A DNA stretch of 64,000 nucleotides from Mytilus galloprovincialis (taxonomy: Eukaryota > Mollusca > Bivalvia > Mytilida > Mytilidae), in contig NC_134840.1 in NCBI RefSeq assembly GCF_965363235.1, positions 85,408,916 through 85,472,915 on the forward strand, written 5' to 3'. This document shows positions 44,558 to 57,110 of the stretch, one piece after another. The notes beneath the pieces are model-generated. The model was given only the letters and a program-made list of their open reading frames with translations, searched no databases and was not told where the DNA came from. Position 1 is the first letter of the stretch. Each line of letters opens with the position of its first letter. Position numbers and translations under genes: made by a program.

Positions 44558-47295
44558 CTTTAAACAATACTATTTTATCAATCATGAATATCTTTATAAA
44601 TTTAAATTTGATTATTTAAAGAAATAAAATTATAACAATTACGATTTTAGATTAGAGATTCTACACAGACATGCTTTGATCTATTTATAGTCAAATTAGT
44701 TTACCTGTGTGAAAATGAAAATAATTTGTTTACTAAACAAGTAGATAAACTATGGATGGAAGATAATAATTTACATAAATACTTCAGGACATTTGATTGA
44801 TTTTAATAAATATAGGATTTAAAAAATACAAGTGGAAACAAATTTAATCATTAGCTACATAATCAGCTGATAATTTTTTTCGCAAACATCGTGGTGATGT
44901 TATTGATAAAAATCACTTCATCAATCCTCCAGCCCTTTCACATATTAAAGGGAAATTCCGCGTTTTTTACTTATCATCTAATTATGTTCATCTTAACATA
45001 AAAAACACATTTGCAAAGTTTTAAATTTATATTCCTTCTAATAACGGAGAAAATCAAGTATTTGTAACTTTTTTTTGGTTGAATTCTCGAGTGGGTCGTG
45101 ACGTTTTAGCCCGATTTGTTGAATTCTGGGAAAAAATAAAATCTGTTTAACTCTTATAGCTTATCGACAATATACGTAATTAAAAGCGCACAGCTGACGA
45201 ATGGTCGTAGTTATTAACCACAATATAAGAATGAACGAAAATGAATATGCATATACCGTTTTGTATTGATTGAATTAAACTCCTATAAAATTATCTCTAG
45301 TAAAAGTTTTCGAATAAATTTCATTAATTATTGTTGAGATTTTTTTCATAAAATATTTATTGAACATTTTTACTGATATTGAACTGAAAATATTTCAGTT
45401 CTATTTACAGTTATTGTTTTGATAAATCATTTCAATGCAACTAATGTGTGAGCAGAGTGTGTATATTATTTCTAAAGGTCACTATATTTCTCAGCTTGAG
45501 GTCAATTCGTTTACCTTGTAGCTATTTAGCCGCAGGTGTGAATTCAAGCGTACGCAGGTATGAATGTTGTTATTTGGAAAGGATAAACAGAAAGGATTAG
45601 AAAGAGTATGCTGTATTTAATACACTAAAATTTAATACACGATGAGAATTAAGATACAATAATTAAATTGTGTAAATTAATTGAAAATAAAATTCAGATT
45701 CATAATTCCGAAAGTGTATAAAAATAAAAGGAAACAATTTTGGATTACTTTCTTCGGCAATTGGCGTAAAGATTCAAATATGAAGTAAAAATAGTAGTTT
45801 TAATCTTTAATAAAAACTAAATGCAATATTTCCCAATTTGATATACCATTGCACATCTGTTTGATATCATTGACTTTACCGGAATTTCTTAACTTGTATT
45901 CAAATCTGGCTGTGTTTAATGCTCATAAAACTATCGCAATTTTAAAGTTTTTAATTGAAAAAAAATACAACATACAACATGCATGATTTTTTTTTAGTTT
46001 CTTTTTAACATTTCATTCTTACATAATTAAATTCATTTGACAATCATTTACACGAACTTTTTGTGAAAAGAATACCAATGATCTAAGCTAAGGCATTATT
46101 TTTTTTTGAGGATTTTTGGACATTTTTTTTTAAAATTCTATGATAATATTTGTGCAATGTTGAACATGATAGCCGTCATTAATCCAAATAAGTAATACAG
46201 TAGTTGTAATAAAACTTATATTTTAGTCCTACATAACTGATATTGACGAATTTAGAATAGTTCGTCCATACATCGTTGTTCTTGAAACAATCATTATTAG
46301 TATACATGTAAGTTTCCTGACGTATAAGCGCCATTGAGGATGAGCTCTAGAGAAAGCAGACTAGAAGCGTTTCGTTAGTTTGTTTGTTGGGAAAGGAGAG
46401 GAAATGCAACCACTTGTACAGATAAACGACAGAATTACCATACAAGCATTTATAGTCAACACAACCAGAAAGAGTTCCCATCGTTGGACGGGGAATATGA
46501 AGGCTTCCAAGAATGAACAAGTGGCATGTCTTACTCTGAACAGTTAGAAAACAGACTATCGACATCGACCGCTTGTTCTTGATATTTGAAACTGCATGCA
46601 TATATACGTATACGTTTATGATAGTGATGAGTTCTTGCGTCTGACAAAAACTTAATTCTTTCATGGTTATATCTTGCCATACGTTTATATTGGTTTGTAA
46701 GGTGATTACTCAAAATCGTTATTTGAAGATGTAGATTCATTTTTATACAGAAATTTCGTCTATATATTAAGTTTCACAAGTGTATACCACGGGGAAGCTC
46801 TGAAGGTACATTACTCCCATTTTGTTTGGGTGTGAACCATCGATGTTTACAACAATATCAAAGAATAAGATGATGATGGTAGAAAGAACTATGGGCGTCA
46901 TGTGGCAAATATTACATGCATATCGGACCATGAGTTGTCAATCTGTATGAAAAGATTTCCAATACAACCATATTATTGAGAAGGAATGTTTACATGCTAT
47001 ACTCTCGTACTAGTATTACAGGGTTCTTGTGGCGTCCACTTTAGACACACATCTTTTTAACGATGTTTAAAAAAAAGACAGAACCAATTTAATGTCATAT
47101 TTCCCTTGAATACCAAGAAAGAAAATAAATCCCGAAATTAATTTGAAACTTTGATACTCAATAGTTTCCCAGCAAAATATTCACATCCCTTGGGGATAAT
47201 TAGTGTTCGTCCAGTGGCATATATAACAGTTGTGATGACGAATTCCTTCCTTTGTTCGAGAACAATCTTATTGAAATATAAATCTGTGATTTTAC

Positions 47296-47345
47296 TATGT
47301 CCACAACTTCGATAAACCAAAGCAAATTATCGATAAACCAAAGCA
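47296..47345. repeat. 21-bp direct duplication next to the TTC array
   Basis: CGATAAACCAAAGCAAATTA occurs twice in tandem. Confidence 0.8.
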
Positions 47346-47379
47346 AATTATACATCGACCTGTATTTAAATCAAATTGG

Positions 47380-47688
47380 TTCTCTTCTTCTTCTTCTTCT
47401 TCTTCTTCTTCTTCTTCTTCTTCTTCTTCTTCTTCTTCTTCTTCTTCTTCTTCTTCTTCTTCTTCTTCTTCTTCTTCTTCTTCTTCTTCTTCTTCTTCTT
47501 CTTCTTCTTCTTCTTCTTCTTCTTCTTCTTCTTCTTCTTCTTCTTCTTCTTCTTCTTCTTCTTCTTCTTCTTCTTCTTCTTCTTCTTCTTCTTCTTCTTC
47601 TTCTTCTTCTTCTTCTTCTTCTTCTTCTTCTTCTTCTTCTTCTTCTTCTTCTTCTTCTTCTTCTTCTTCTTCTTCTTCTTCTTCTTCT
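47380..47688. repeat. TTC/GAA microsatellite, about 103 repeats
   Basis: An almost uninterrupted TTC run of about 309 bp. It creates long false open frames (poly-Leu, poly-Phe, poly-Glu, poly-Arg) on both strands. GAA/TTC runs of this length can form triplex DNA. Confidence 0.98.
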
Positions 47689-49022
47689 GGTATACAATAG
47701 TCTATCGAAATTCGATGATTACATACTGATGGCATACGTGGACTAGTCTATTTACAAAACTTTCACCCCAATTTATTCAAAATATATGTTTTTTTCTTAT
47801 GTTCAATGTATACATGTATATATTTTAAATTGCGCTATAGTTCCGTAACTTTCTACCCAGTCGTATAAACGAATCGTCGACAAGTGCGTATATTTTTTTT
47901 AATCAATATTTCTGGTATGTTCCAATCTGTCCTTCACTATTGACAATGAGTATATATTACATTTTCCCAAATTCACCCTTGGAAAAAATATTTAAATAGA
48001 TTTTAATTTCATCAAATCTTATTTTTTGGGTATTATTTATATTTTTATGAATAATATTCTTTACACCAGAAATGTTATTTATAAACAAGCGTATGAGTTT
48101 AGTAATGACAAGTAAGACAGAGTTGTATATTATACATCTGATAGTTCAAAATGGAAAGTTATAAGTTATCCGCCGTGTACCTGCAGAGGTGAAACGATGC
48201 ATGAACTTGCAAGCCCGACAGGTAATCGCTTGAATACCTGGACGTGTCACCTCACACCCCTCACAATACCTTTGGAAGTAATACCTTTAGCCATGCTGGT
48301 GATCAGATGAGGGAAGATCAGAATTTATTTGAAAAAAGTTTATTACTTTAAAGAATTATGAACAAATTAGATTTTCGAAAACAATTTTCACGGAACACTT
48401 ATTTATGATTTCAACTTTGACTTTTACCTTATTCCAATATCAACAGTTTAAAAACAACAGACCATGGTAATTTAAAAAAATAAGAATATTTCCGTATCAA
48501 GTTAGTTAGTCGGATAAAACAACCGTACGATTGACAAGATATCGACACGCAATTACGACTACATCGGTTACTGTAGTTTTGTTCCTTTGTGGTTTATAGA
48601 CATATCGTTGTTATTAATCGGGAAAGAATACAAAATGGTCGAACGCAGAGAATTGATAGTCTAAATTTAAAATCGATGGTGATCGCTTATCTAGCGGAAT
48701 AAAACTTTAATAACTATGAATTTGAGCATTTTTATATTGAATGAACATAATATCAATTTTTGATTTTTTTGCGAAGTTTCCCTTTAAGCAATAGATCTAC
48801 TTATTATTGTAGAATATTCAATGAATATACATTCATAGTCTAATTGAATATATCGGGTAATCGGATATGTTTAGCTGACAATTTGGGTATCCCATTGGCC
48901 GGAGTCTACTGTACTACCATAAACATGATAAAGAAAGTAAATAGTATTTTTTTCCACTAATTCATTGACAATTTATTGACATAATACTGGTTGTAACATA
49001 TTTTATATTTCATTTTTGTATT

Positions 49023-49403
49023 CAGGTTGGGACCCCCTCTCTCCCCAATTATAAGTGGTGTCCCTTAAATGAGGGACTGTCCCTAAAAAAAGGGGTCATT
49101 TTACTGTTGAAAAAAAATAAAGAACATTATTAAGATTTTATTGAAATCAAAAGTGGGAAAATTCATTATATTTGGAACAACTTTTCTAAATGAGGGGTCA
49201 AATTAATAAAGAAGATATACGTTTAAAAACAACAGAAAATTCTTTTGACATGTTTTTACCATTCAATACTTAAAAGATGCATAGTTCTTGCGGAAAAGTT
49301 TCATCAAATAATATGAATATAAAGGTGCTCATTTTTTTTTACAGTGGGTTGTAATGATCTTCCAGTAAGGTTACCCCTCATTTGGAGTGTTGTTCCCAAC
49401 CTG
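49023..49403. mobile_element. Possible 0.38-kb MITE with CAGGTTGGGA ends
   Basis: CAGGTTGGGACC at the left and GTTCCCAACCTG at the right are inverted. Next to both are AATGAGGG-type blocks. No clear target duplication was seen, so the limits are tentative. Confidence 0.5.
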
Positions 49404-49719
49404 TTAAAGGTCCATCTTTGTGCATAATTCAAAATTGGAAATTTCAATAAGCATCTAATATTCTTACTCTAGAAAATAAACCCTGGTCTGCTAGCTACAT
49501 GTATATATTTTCTACCGATTTAATAACTAGAATCATGCAAACAGACTTAAGAAAGAAAAAGACATGTAAGTTCATCATACAAATATGACACTTTTTCTAG
49601 ACAATCCAGATCGTGCAAAATACTTCGCTAAAAATTGTAACCTTTAAAATTGTTGTTGTGCAGTAAAAACCCATATGGGAACTTTCAAAAGTTGGCGGGT
49701 ACGTAACAAGTCTTACTAT

Positions 49720-49965
49720 TTTTATGCGTTATTTATGGGCATTATGTTTTCTAGTCTGTCCGTCCGTCCTGCTTCTGGTTATAAAGTTTATGGTCGAGGT
49801 AGTTTTTGATGAAGTTGAAATCCAATCAACTTGAAACTTAGTACACATGTGTTCCTTATGATATGATCTTCTTAATTTTACTGCCAAATTAAAGATTTTT
49901 CCTTATTTTCATAGTCCACTGAAAATAGAAAATGATTGTACGAATGGGAAATCCATGTACTTATG
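49720..49965 (+). repeat. Interspersed repeat, GGGGCATTATG family
   Basis: TTATGGGCATTATGTTTTCT, GTCTGTCCGTCCGTCCTGCT and AAATCCAATCAACTTGAAAC, also at 52155-52620 and reversed at 745-968. Confidence 0.7.
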
Positions 49966-50510
49966 ACCTTTTCTTGTTTGAAGAAAAAAAAATACATCAT
50001 ATCGATAATGGAACAAAGCAGCCTGGGTTAGTGGGGCTGCTTTTATGGTAATTCAAGTTACCTTTTATTCACCTTCTTCCACCTCAGAGCTATCAGCTCT
50101 TTGATTAATATCGCCTTTTACTCTTACAGTGCGGAAAATAAAAATCCGAAATTCTATGTCCAGATATAAAAAAAACAAGATTTCCTTTTATTTTAATGTT
50201 TGAAATTGAAAATAATATGTAAACTCATATATTTTCCTCATATAGATGTGCTTACAATCAACAGTATTTAACGTAGGTACTTTGCCACAAACGAATGAAA
50301 AAAATTACAAAAGCGCACTATTTTTCAGTTGACGTCGGCTGACGCAAAATAGACCAATTTTCGGCGTTAGTCTACTGAGCGCCGCCGAATCAGATTTTGG
50401 CCAAAAGGCGCATCCGGTTGTCCTATTGGAATGTTGGGATGTATTTTAAGGGTTATGGGGCAAACAGTGTAGGAATTAAGGGCCAAAAAGGGGTAAAAAA
50501 CAAGCATTTT
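49966..50510. other. Spacer with the start of a GGGTTATGGGG repeat
   Basis: 50430-50510 (GTTGGGATGTATTTTAAGGG, GGGGCAAACAGTGTAGGAAT) matches 50818-50910, so family 3-type sequence continues on both sides of the boundary at 50511. No gene. Confidence 0.45.
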
Positions 50511-52097
50511 TATACGACCGCAAAAATTTTTGCGTTCGTATATTGGTATCGTCGTTGTCGTTGTCGTCGTCAGCGTCCTCCAAAGACGGATGGTTTCCGG
50601 ATAATAACTTTAGTATTAGTAAATAGAAATCAATTTTAAAACACAATGTTTATAACCACAAAAGGAAGCTTGTGATTGATTTTGTGGGTTATGGTCCCAT
50701 AGGTTTAGGACAAAGGGGCCCAAAACAGGCATTTATCTAGTGTCAGTACAAAAAGTTGTGTATAAGTATTTCAATTGTTCTGAAATTGTACCATAATGTT
50801 TAATACCATAAGTAGAATGTTGGGATATATTTTGTGGGTTATGGGGCATACAGTCTAGGAATAAAGGGCCAAAAAGGGGCCAAAAACAAACATTTTTGTA
50901 GTTTCAAGACAATAAATTGAAGTTATCTTTCTTGGTCCAAAATGGTTGTTGAATCACTTAAAACCAATGCTTTATAAAATCTGCTTTAAAAATTGTAGTT
51001 ATCTTTCTTTGTCAAGAAAAGTAGTTGAATCAACTCAAGTCAATGCTTTATACAATATACAATGCAATATTTACTTTACTACCAATGATAAATCAAAGCT
51101 GTCTTGACCATTCAGTGATAACAAACACTTTGATTACCATTCTAGGGTTATGCCCCTTTTCAAATGGAAAAATTGAAGATTTTTTTAGTTTCTGTTCTCT
51201 TAACCTTAGTTTGTCTCAACTAAATTTAATGAAATGTGTTTATATATATATATGTGTATTGGACTTGTTTGTTTGCTTTTTGGCCTTGAATGTTTGTCCC
51301 TAATATTTTGTTAACTGTGCATTTGCATTCAGATATCGCAGATCAAATTTTTTCGTTCATATTGTATTAATTTACGTTTTTTGATTGAGTTAAGCCTGCC
51401 AATTGATATTTTACCGTGTGTTTTTCTATGTTGTGATGTTATGCTATTGTTTCAGAAAAGGGAGAAGGTTTGGTACCATTAAAACGTTTAAACGCGGCAA
51501 ATGTTTGCACCTGTCCTAAGTCAGGAATCTGATGTACAGTAGTTGTCGTTTGCTTATGTAATTTATACGTGTTTCTTGTTTCTCGTTTTTTTTATATAGA
51601 TTAGACCGTTGGTTTTCCCGTTTGAATGATTTTACACTAGTAATTTTGGGGCCCTTTATAACTTGTTGTTCGGTGTGAGCCAAGGCTCCGTGTTGAAGGT
51701 CGTACATTGACCTATAATGGTTTACCTTTTAAAATTGTTATTTGGATGGAGAGTTGTCTCATTGGCACTCACACCACATCTACCTATATCTATAAATAAA
51801 TGCTTATTACCTCTAAACTCAGTTTAAGATAAATTTTTGGCAGCTTCAATTCTACAGTTCTTGATTTATGTGCCTTTATAACGTTATATGCTAACGGGGG
51901 CATCATCTGTGTCCCTTTGGACACATCTCCATTTATTTTTTTAGAAGATACTATTAATTATATTAATTTTAACCATGACTGTATGATAATCCAAATCACA
52001 ATCCAAATTCAGCTTGGATATTGTGTCCATACTTTTCCCAACTGTTAAGGGTTCGACCTCTGCGGTCGTATCACGCTGCGCCCTGCGGAGCATCTGG
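50511..52097 (+). mobile_element. Helentron-like element, family 3
   Basis: The 5' end is TATACGACCGCAAAAATTTT, followed by TGCGTTCGTATA, a hairpin. The 3' end has the inverted match TGCGGTCGTATCACGCTGCG followed by CCCTGCGGAGCATCTGG. The 3' structure resembles family 2 (GTATCA, then a GC-rich hairpin). The interior holds the GGGGTTAT repeat and a reverse short mussel repeat. No rep or helicase coding sequence. Confidence 0.65.
51490..51790 (-). repeat. Short interspersed mussel repeat, reverse copy
   Basis: CACCTGTCCTAAGTCAGGAA, GTGTTGAAGGTCGTACATTG, GGAGAGTTGTCTCATTGGCA and ACACCACATCTACCTATATC. Nested inside the family 3 element. Confidence 0.8.
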
Positions 52098-52154
52098 TTT
52101 TAAATATAAATTGTATAAGTATTATACATGTATCATCTATCAAAATATGAATTG

Positions 52155-52620
52155 AATTTATTTTTACGCCCTACCTACGATAGAAGAGGGGCATTATGTG
52201 TTCTGGTCTGTGCGTCCGTTCGTCCTGCTTCAAGTTAAAGTTTTTGGTCAAGGTAGTTTTTTATGAAGTTGAAGTCCAATCAACTTTAAACTGAGTACAC
52301 ATGTTCCCCATGATATGATCTTTCTAATTGTAATGCCAAATTAAAGTTTTGACCCTAATTTCACGGTAAACTGAACATAGAAAATGATAGTGCGAAGTTC
52401 AGGTTAAAGTTTTTGGTCAAGGTAGTTTTTGATAAAGTTGGAAGTCCAATCAACTTGAAACTAATTATACATATTCCCTATGCTATGATCTTTCTAATTT
52501 AAATGCCAAATTAAAGTTTTGACCCCAATTTCACAGTCCACTGAACATGGAAAATGATAGTGCGAGTGTACTGGTTTTATGATTGTGTCTCTTTCTTGTT
52601 TAACTGTTAAGCAGGTTTTC
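52155..52620 (+). repeat. Interspersed repeat, GGGGCATTATG family, two internal units
   Basis: It starts TTTTTACGCCCTACCTACGA with GGGGCATTATG. AAAGTTTTTGGTCAAGGTAG occurs twice (52227 and 52407), so it holds two units of about 180 bp. Confidence 0.75.
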
Positions 52621-52655
52621 ACCCTGTCTATCGTGTATATGTATAGGTATACTTA

Positions 52656-53576
52656 GACGGCGTGCACAAAGTTGACGGCAACTGTAAAATGCGCCTTTTC
52701 AATAGCTTTTTACATATAATATTTATATGTATTTATAATATTTTTTGAAGAAGAATTTTTTTTTATGATAAAATGATGAATGCATGCCTTTAGAATCCAC
52801 ATAACTAGTAAGGTAAATTAATATTTAATCTATAAAGCATGAAACGGACATATAGAAAACGGCAAAAAATCGGTGTAACTTGTAACATTAAATTAGCATA
52901 AAATAGAGTTTTTGACCTAAAACTTATACAAATTTACCATTGTATCCCACATTTTCGTATAATAGAATTGTTCAGATTCGGACTCTGACATTATATGAAA
53001 TTTACAGCAAAAAAATCAAAAACGACCATGTAAGATATGCTTGGAATGATCTTCGTTATGTGTAAGAAGTAATAATTTGGAGTGACTAATAATTAAAATG
53101 GAAGAATCGGTAAGAAAAAAATATGTAATTGCTATCTTTTTATTTTCAAAATAACTTGGTATTCGAAATGTGCAAAACCAAAGGTTTAATAAAATCTGCA
53201 ACATATGAATGATTCGATAGTCCAGATTGAACACCTGAATTTTTTAAATGTCCAGTTATTATGTTACAATCTAAAGAAATGGCGTTTTGACGCTGTTTTT
53301 TTTAAAAGGATCCACGACATCGTCGCTAATTTTTTTCCATTACACTGCTCGTAGCAAATATTTATTTATATTTTCAAAATGTGCATTTGCTGCTTTTTTT
53401 TGTTCAAAAAAAAAAAGAAGAAATATGTTGAACGTGAATGTTTAGAACTATGTGGTAAACTAAGTGTCCAGTGTTTTTGTTACGCTTACGTTTTCTGAGG
53501 GAAAATACCGACGTCGTAAATGGTTTTTTTAATTTGAAGACGTTACATTTGTAGACTCAGCTTTGTGCACGCCGTC
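52656..53576. mobile_element. 921-bp MITE, ends GACGGCGTGCACAAAG, TA duplication
   Basis: GACGGCGTGCACAAAG and its exact reverse complement bound the element; TA lies on both sides (52654-52655 and 53577-53578). The ends contain the palindrome GTGCAC. AT-rich interior without coding capacity. Confidence 0.88.
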
Positions 53577-53623
53577 TATGTTTAGAACCTATACTGTGTT
53601 CAATTACTATATTTATTTTTTAG

Positions 53624-53697
53624 ATGGTGAAACGTTAGGATGGTTGCAATCTTTCAGCTTGGTTGGAAGCATAACAGCGTTAATATTCAATTTGTAA
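53624..53697 (+). pseudogene. Possible terminal exon, weak
   Basis: After TATTTATTTTTTAG the frame reads GETLGWLQSFSLVGSITALI, then FNL and TAA. The acceptor is good and the peptide is a plausible hydrophobic segment, but no partner exon could be found upstream. GETL faintly echoes GKTL in exon 2 of the coiled-coil gene. It could equally be chance. Confidence 0.25.
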
Positions 53698-53759
53698 TGC
53701 TCCTGATAAAAGTAATGACACAGATAACAGGTAATTATTTTATCAAAGCGTACAACACA

Positions 53760-54060
53760 TAAAACAATGTAAAAAGTAAAATCATAAAAATACTGAACTC
53801 CGAGGAAAATTCAAAATGGAAAGTCCATAATCAAATGGCCAAATCAAATGATAAACACATCAAACGAATGGACAACAACTGTCATATTCCTGACTTGGTA
53901 CATGGATTTTCAAATATAGAAAATAGTGGATTGAACCTGGTTTTATAGCGCTTAACCTCTCACTTGTATGACAGTTGCATCAAATTTCATTATATTTAAA
54001 ACATGACATACATGTATAATATATTTTTGTCTCTTTGACACATTCCCCATTTCCATTCTC
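53760..54060 (+). repeat. Interspersed repeat, AACTTAGAGG family
   Basis: AATACTGAACTCCGAGGAAA, GGACAACAACTGTCATATTC and TTGAACCTGGTTTTATAGCG correspond to 1741-1945 at moderate divergence. It ends near TGTCTCTTTGACACATTCCC. Confidence 0.75.
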
Positions 54061-54099
54061 AATTTTATTATAAAATAAAACACGCAAACATGAATTTAT

Positions 54100-54410
54100 A
54101 AAAATGGTAAGTGCATCCGATTACTAACTCAAAGGTTCCTAGTTCTATTCTCGTTCCGGTATGAAAATTTCAGGGACTGAATTTTCGGCTCTCTCTTGAC
54201 ACCATTTGCGAGTATGGTCTTGAGGAAACGATGATGGTCCGTCAGATCTCTTGCACGTTAAAGACATCCTTTTAGATTTCTAAAAAGGACCAGGCTAATA
54301 CCGCTACATTGCAGCACTCGCATCCGCAAATTGGAAAGGGATTAATATAAGTAATTAGTTGCAAAACTTGTTTCCCAATCCACTCTAATTAAATATGTTT
54401 AACTAAAATA
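54100..54410 (+). mobile_element. Probable tRNA-derived SINE
   Basis: AAGTGCATCCGATTACTAAC, then AAAGGTTCCTAGTTCTATTC, resembles an internal B-box region (GGTTC...). Next come TTGACACCATTTGCGAGTAT and TCTTGCACGTTAAAGACATC, a body I recall from molluscan SINEs. The A-box is poor. Confidence 0.5.
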
Positions 54411-54458
54411 AAACACAGGAATCGAAAACCATATCATATGTTAGAACTATTGGTCTTT

Positions 54459-57110
54459 CTGACTGCAAAATTTTTGCGGTGGTATAATGATATGATGTTG
54501 TTGTCGTCCGAAGACTTATAAGGTTTCGAGACAATAACTTGAGTAATATTCTATTGATCTATATGAAATTGTATCTCCAGGTTTCATACTTCAAAAGGAA
54601 GCTTGGGATTGAATTTTGGGGTTATTGTCTAAACTGTTAGGAATTAGGGTGCTAAAAATATCCATTTTTGTTGAGCCTAGCTTACTTCTTAAAAGCTTTA
54701 TATTTAATAAGGTTGAAGACCGTGATGCTTCATACTTTGTATATCGATGCCTTATGTTACGAAGTTTCCATCTGTCTTATGTCCATTGTCCTTGATCTCA
54801 TTTTCATGGTTCAGTTTGTTAAAAAAGTTAAAATGTTTTGAAATCTTAATTTCTAACTATTATGAGCATGAGAATAACAATATTTGGTATGTGTGTAGTT
54901 TGCAAGGTTCTCATGTCCGTCAGACAGTTGTCACTCGACCTCGACCTTATTTAATGGATCAGTGAACAAGGTTAAGTTTTGGTAGTCAAGTCCATATCTC
55001 AGATACTATAAGCAATAGGTCTAGTATATTAGGTGTATGGAAGTACTGTAAGGTGTACAAGTCCAACTAGCTGGGGTGTCATCTGACCTTGACTTCATGT
55101 TCATGGTTCAGTGGTTATAGTTAAGTAAATGTGTTTTGATCTGTTTTTTATACTGTATGCAATAGGTCTACTATGTTTGGTGTATGGAATGATTTTGAGG
55201 TGTACATGTCTTACTGGCAGGTGTCATCTGACCTTGACCTCATTTTCATGGTTCAGTGGTCAAAATTTAAGATTTTGTGTTTTGGTCTGTTTTTAGCTCA
55301 CCTGGCCCGAAGGGCCAAGTGAGCTTTTCCCATCACTTGGCGTCCGGCGTCCGTCGTCGTCCGTCGTCGTTGTTAACTTTTACAAAAATCTTCTCCTCTG
55401 AAACTACCTGGCCAAATTAAACCAAACTTGGCCACAATCATCATTGGGGTATCTAGTTTAAAAAATGTGTTCGGTGACCCGGTCAACCAACCAAGATGGC
55501 CGCCATGGCATAGGGGTAAAATGCAGTTTTTGGCTTATGACTGAAAAACCAAAGCATTTAGAGCAAATCTGACTGAGTTAAATTGTTCATCAGGTCAAGA
55601 TCAATCTGCCCTGAAATTTTCAGATGAATCTGACAACCCGTTGTTGGGTTGCTGCCCCTGAATTTGTAATTTTATGGAAATTTTACTGTTTTGGTTTATT
55701 ATCTTGAATATTATTATAGATAGAGATAAACTGTAAACAGCATTAATGTTCAGCAAAGTAAGATTTACAATTAAGTCAACATGACCGAAATGGTCAGATG
55801 ACCGCTTTAGGAGTTATTGCCCTTTATAGTCAATTTTTAACCATTTTTCGTAAATCTTAGTAATCTTTTACAAAAATCTTCTCCTCTGAAACTACTGTGC
55901 CAAATTAATCCAAACTTGGCCACAATCATCATTGGGGTATCTAGTTTAAAAAATGTGTTCAGTGACCCGGTCAACCAACCAAGATGGCCGCCATGGCTAA
56001 AAATAGAACATAGGGGTAAAATGCAGTTTTTGGCTTATAACTCAAAAACCAAAGCATTTAGAGCAAATCTGACTGGGGTTAAATTGTTTATCAGGTCAAG
56101 ATCTATCTGCCCCTAAATTTTCAGATGAATTGGACATTCTGTTGTTGGGTTGCTGCCCCTAAATTGGTAATTTTAAGGAAATTTTGCTGTTTTTGGTTAT
56201 TATATTGAATATTATTATAGATAGAGATAACCTGTAAACAGCAATAATGTTAAGAAAAGTAAGATTTACAAATGAGTTAGCATGACTGAAATGGTCAATT
56301 GACCCCCTAAGGAGTTATTGTCCTTTATAGTCAATTTTTAACAATTTTCATAAAATTTGTAAATTTTTACTAACATTTTCCACTGAAACTACTGGGCCAA
56401 GTTCATTAAAGATAAAGATAATTGTCAGCAGCAAGAATGTTCAGTAAAGTAAGATGTACAAACACATCACCATCACCAAAACACAATTTTGTCATGAATC
56501 TATCTGCTTCTTTTGTTTAATATTCACATATATATACCAAGGTGAGCGACACAGGCTCTTTAGAGCCTCTAGTTTTGTACTGTATGCAGTAAGTCTACTA
56601 TATTTGGTGTAAGGACTGATTTTAAGGTGTACATGTCTAGCTGGCAGGTGTTATCTGACCTTGACCTCATTTTCATGGTTCAGTGGTCGAAGTTAAGATT
56701 TTGAGTTTTGTTCTTCTTTTCTAATACTATATGAAATTTGGTGTATGGAAATATTCTATGGGGTGCATGTCAGCCTCGCATGTTTCTAATTACCTTGACC
56801 TCGTTTTCACGGTTCATTGCTCAGTGTTCAGTTTTTGTGGGTTATTTTTTATAAGACTATATAAGTAATAGGTCAAATATATAAAAAGGATTGTTAGCTG
56901 TTACTGTATATGTCTGCCTGGCATGGTTCATCTGAACTTGACCACATTTTTGTGGTTCATTGTTCAATGTTCAATGTACCTTGTAAAATCTGTTTCTTAA
57001 AACTTTAAGCAATAGGTCAACTATATTTAGTGTATTGAATGATATTAGGCGAACATGTACCTCTTGTTTGGTTGACCTTATTTTCTTGGATCATGTTAAG
57101 TTTAATAATG
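54459..57110 (+). mobile_element. Family 3-like element with about 145-bp tandem repeats
   Basis: It starts GACTGCAAAATTTTTGCGGT, like family 3. From about 54700, units with TGACCTTGACCTCATTTTCA, TGGTTCAGTGG and TTTGGTGTATGGA recur about every 145 bp, roughly seven times. The array is interrupted at 55295-56572 by a family 1 element. The last units (56870-57110) are degenerate. Confidence 0.7.
55295..56572 (+). mobile_element. Helentron-like element, family 1, complete
   Basis: 5': AGCTCACCTGGCCCGAAGGG with hairpin TGGCCC-GAA-GGGCCA. 3': CCAAGGTGAGCGACAC, then hairpin AGGCTC-TTTA-GAGCCT and terminal CTAG. AGCTCACC at the very 5' end pairs with GGTGAGC about 32 bp from the 3' end, the asymmetric inverted repeat of Helitron2/Helentron elements. 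It sits in a T-run (CTGTTTTT|...|TTTTGTACTG) between 145-bp units, without clear target duplication. Two internal blocks of about 480 bp. Non-autonomous. Confidence 0.85.

Larger units (their letters stand above)
44949..48783. mobile_element. 3.8-kb TTAA-flanked element (piggyBac-type target)
   Basis: TTAA is present at 44945-44948 and 48784-48787. The left end reads AGGGAAATTCCGCG and the right end, reversed, AGGGAAACTTCGCA. Weaker inverted similarity continues inward through ATTATGTTCAT. TTAA duplication is the hallmark of piggyBac-type transposition. No transposase is recognisable, so this is a non-autonomous or gutted copy. It carries the long TTC array. Confidence 0.65.

Noticed and set aside
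46347..46740. Overlapping minus-strand frames of 105 and 69 codons
   Set aside because: No recognised motif, no splice context, inside the TTAA-flanked element; likely chance.
47295..47746. Long open frames of poly-Glu, poly-Leu, poly-Phe and poly-Arg
   Set aside because: They are translations of the TTC/GAA microsatellite in different frames.
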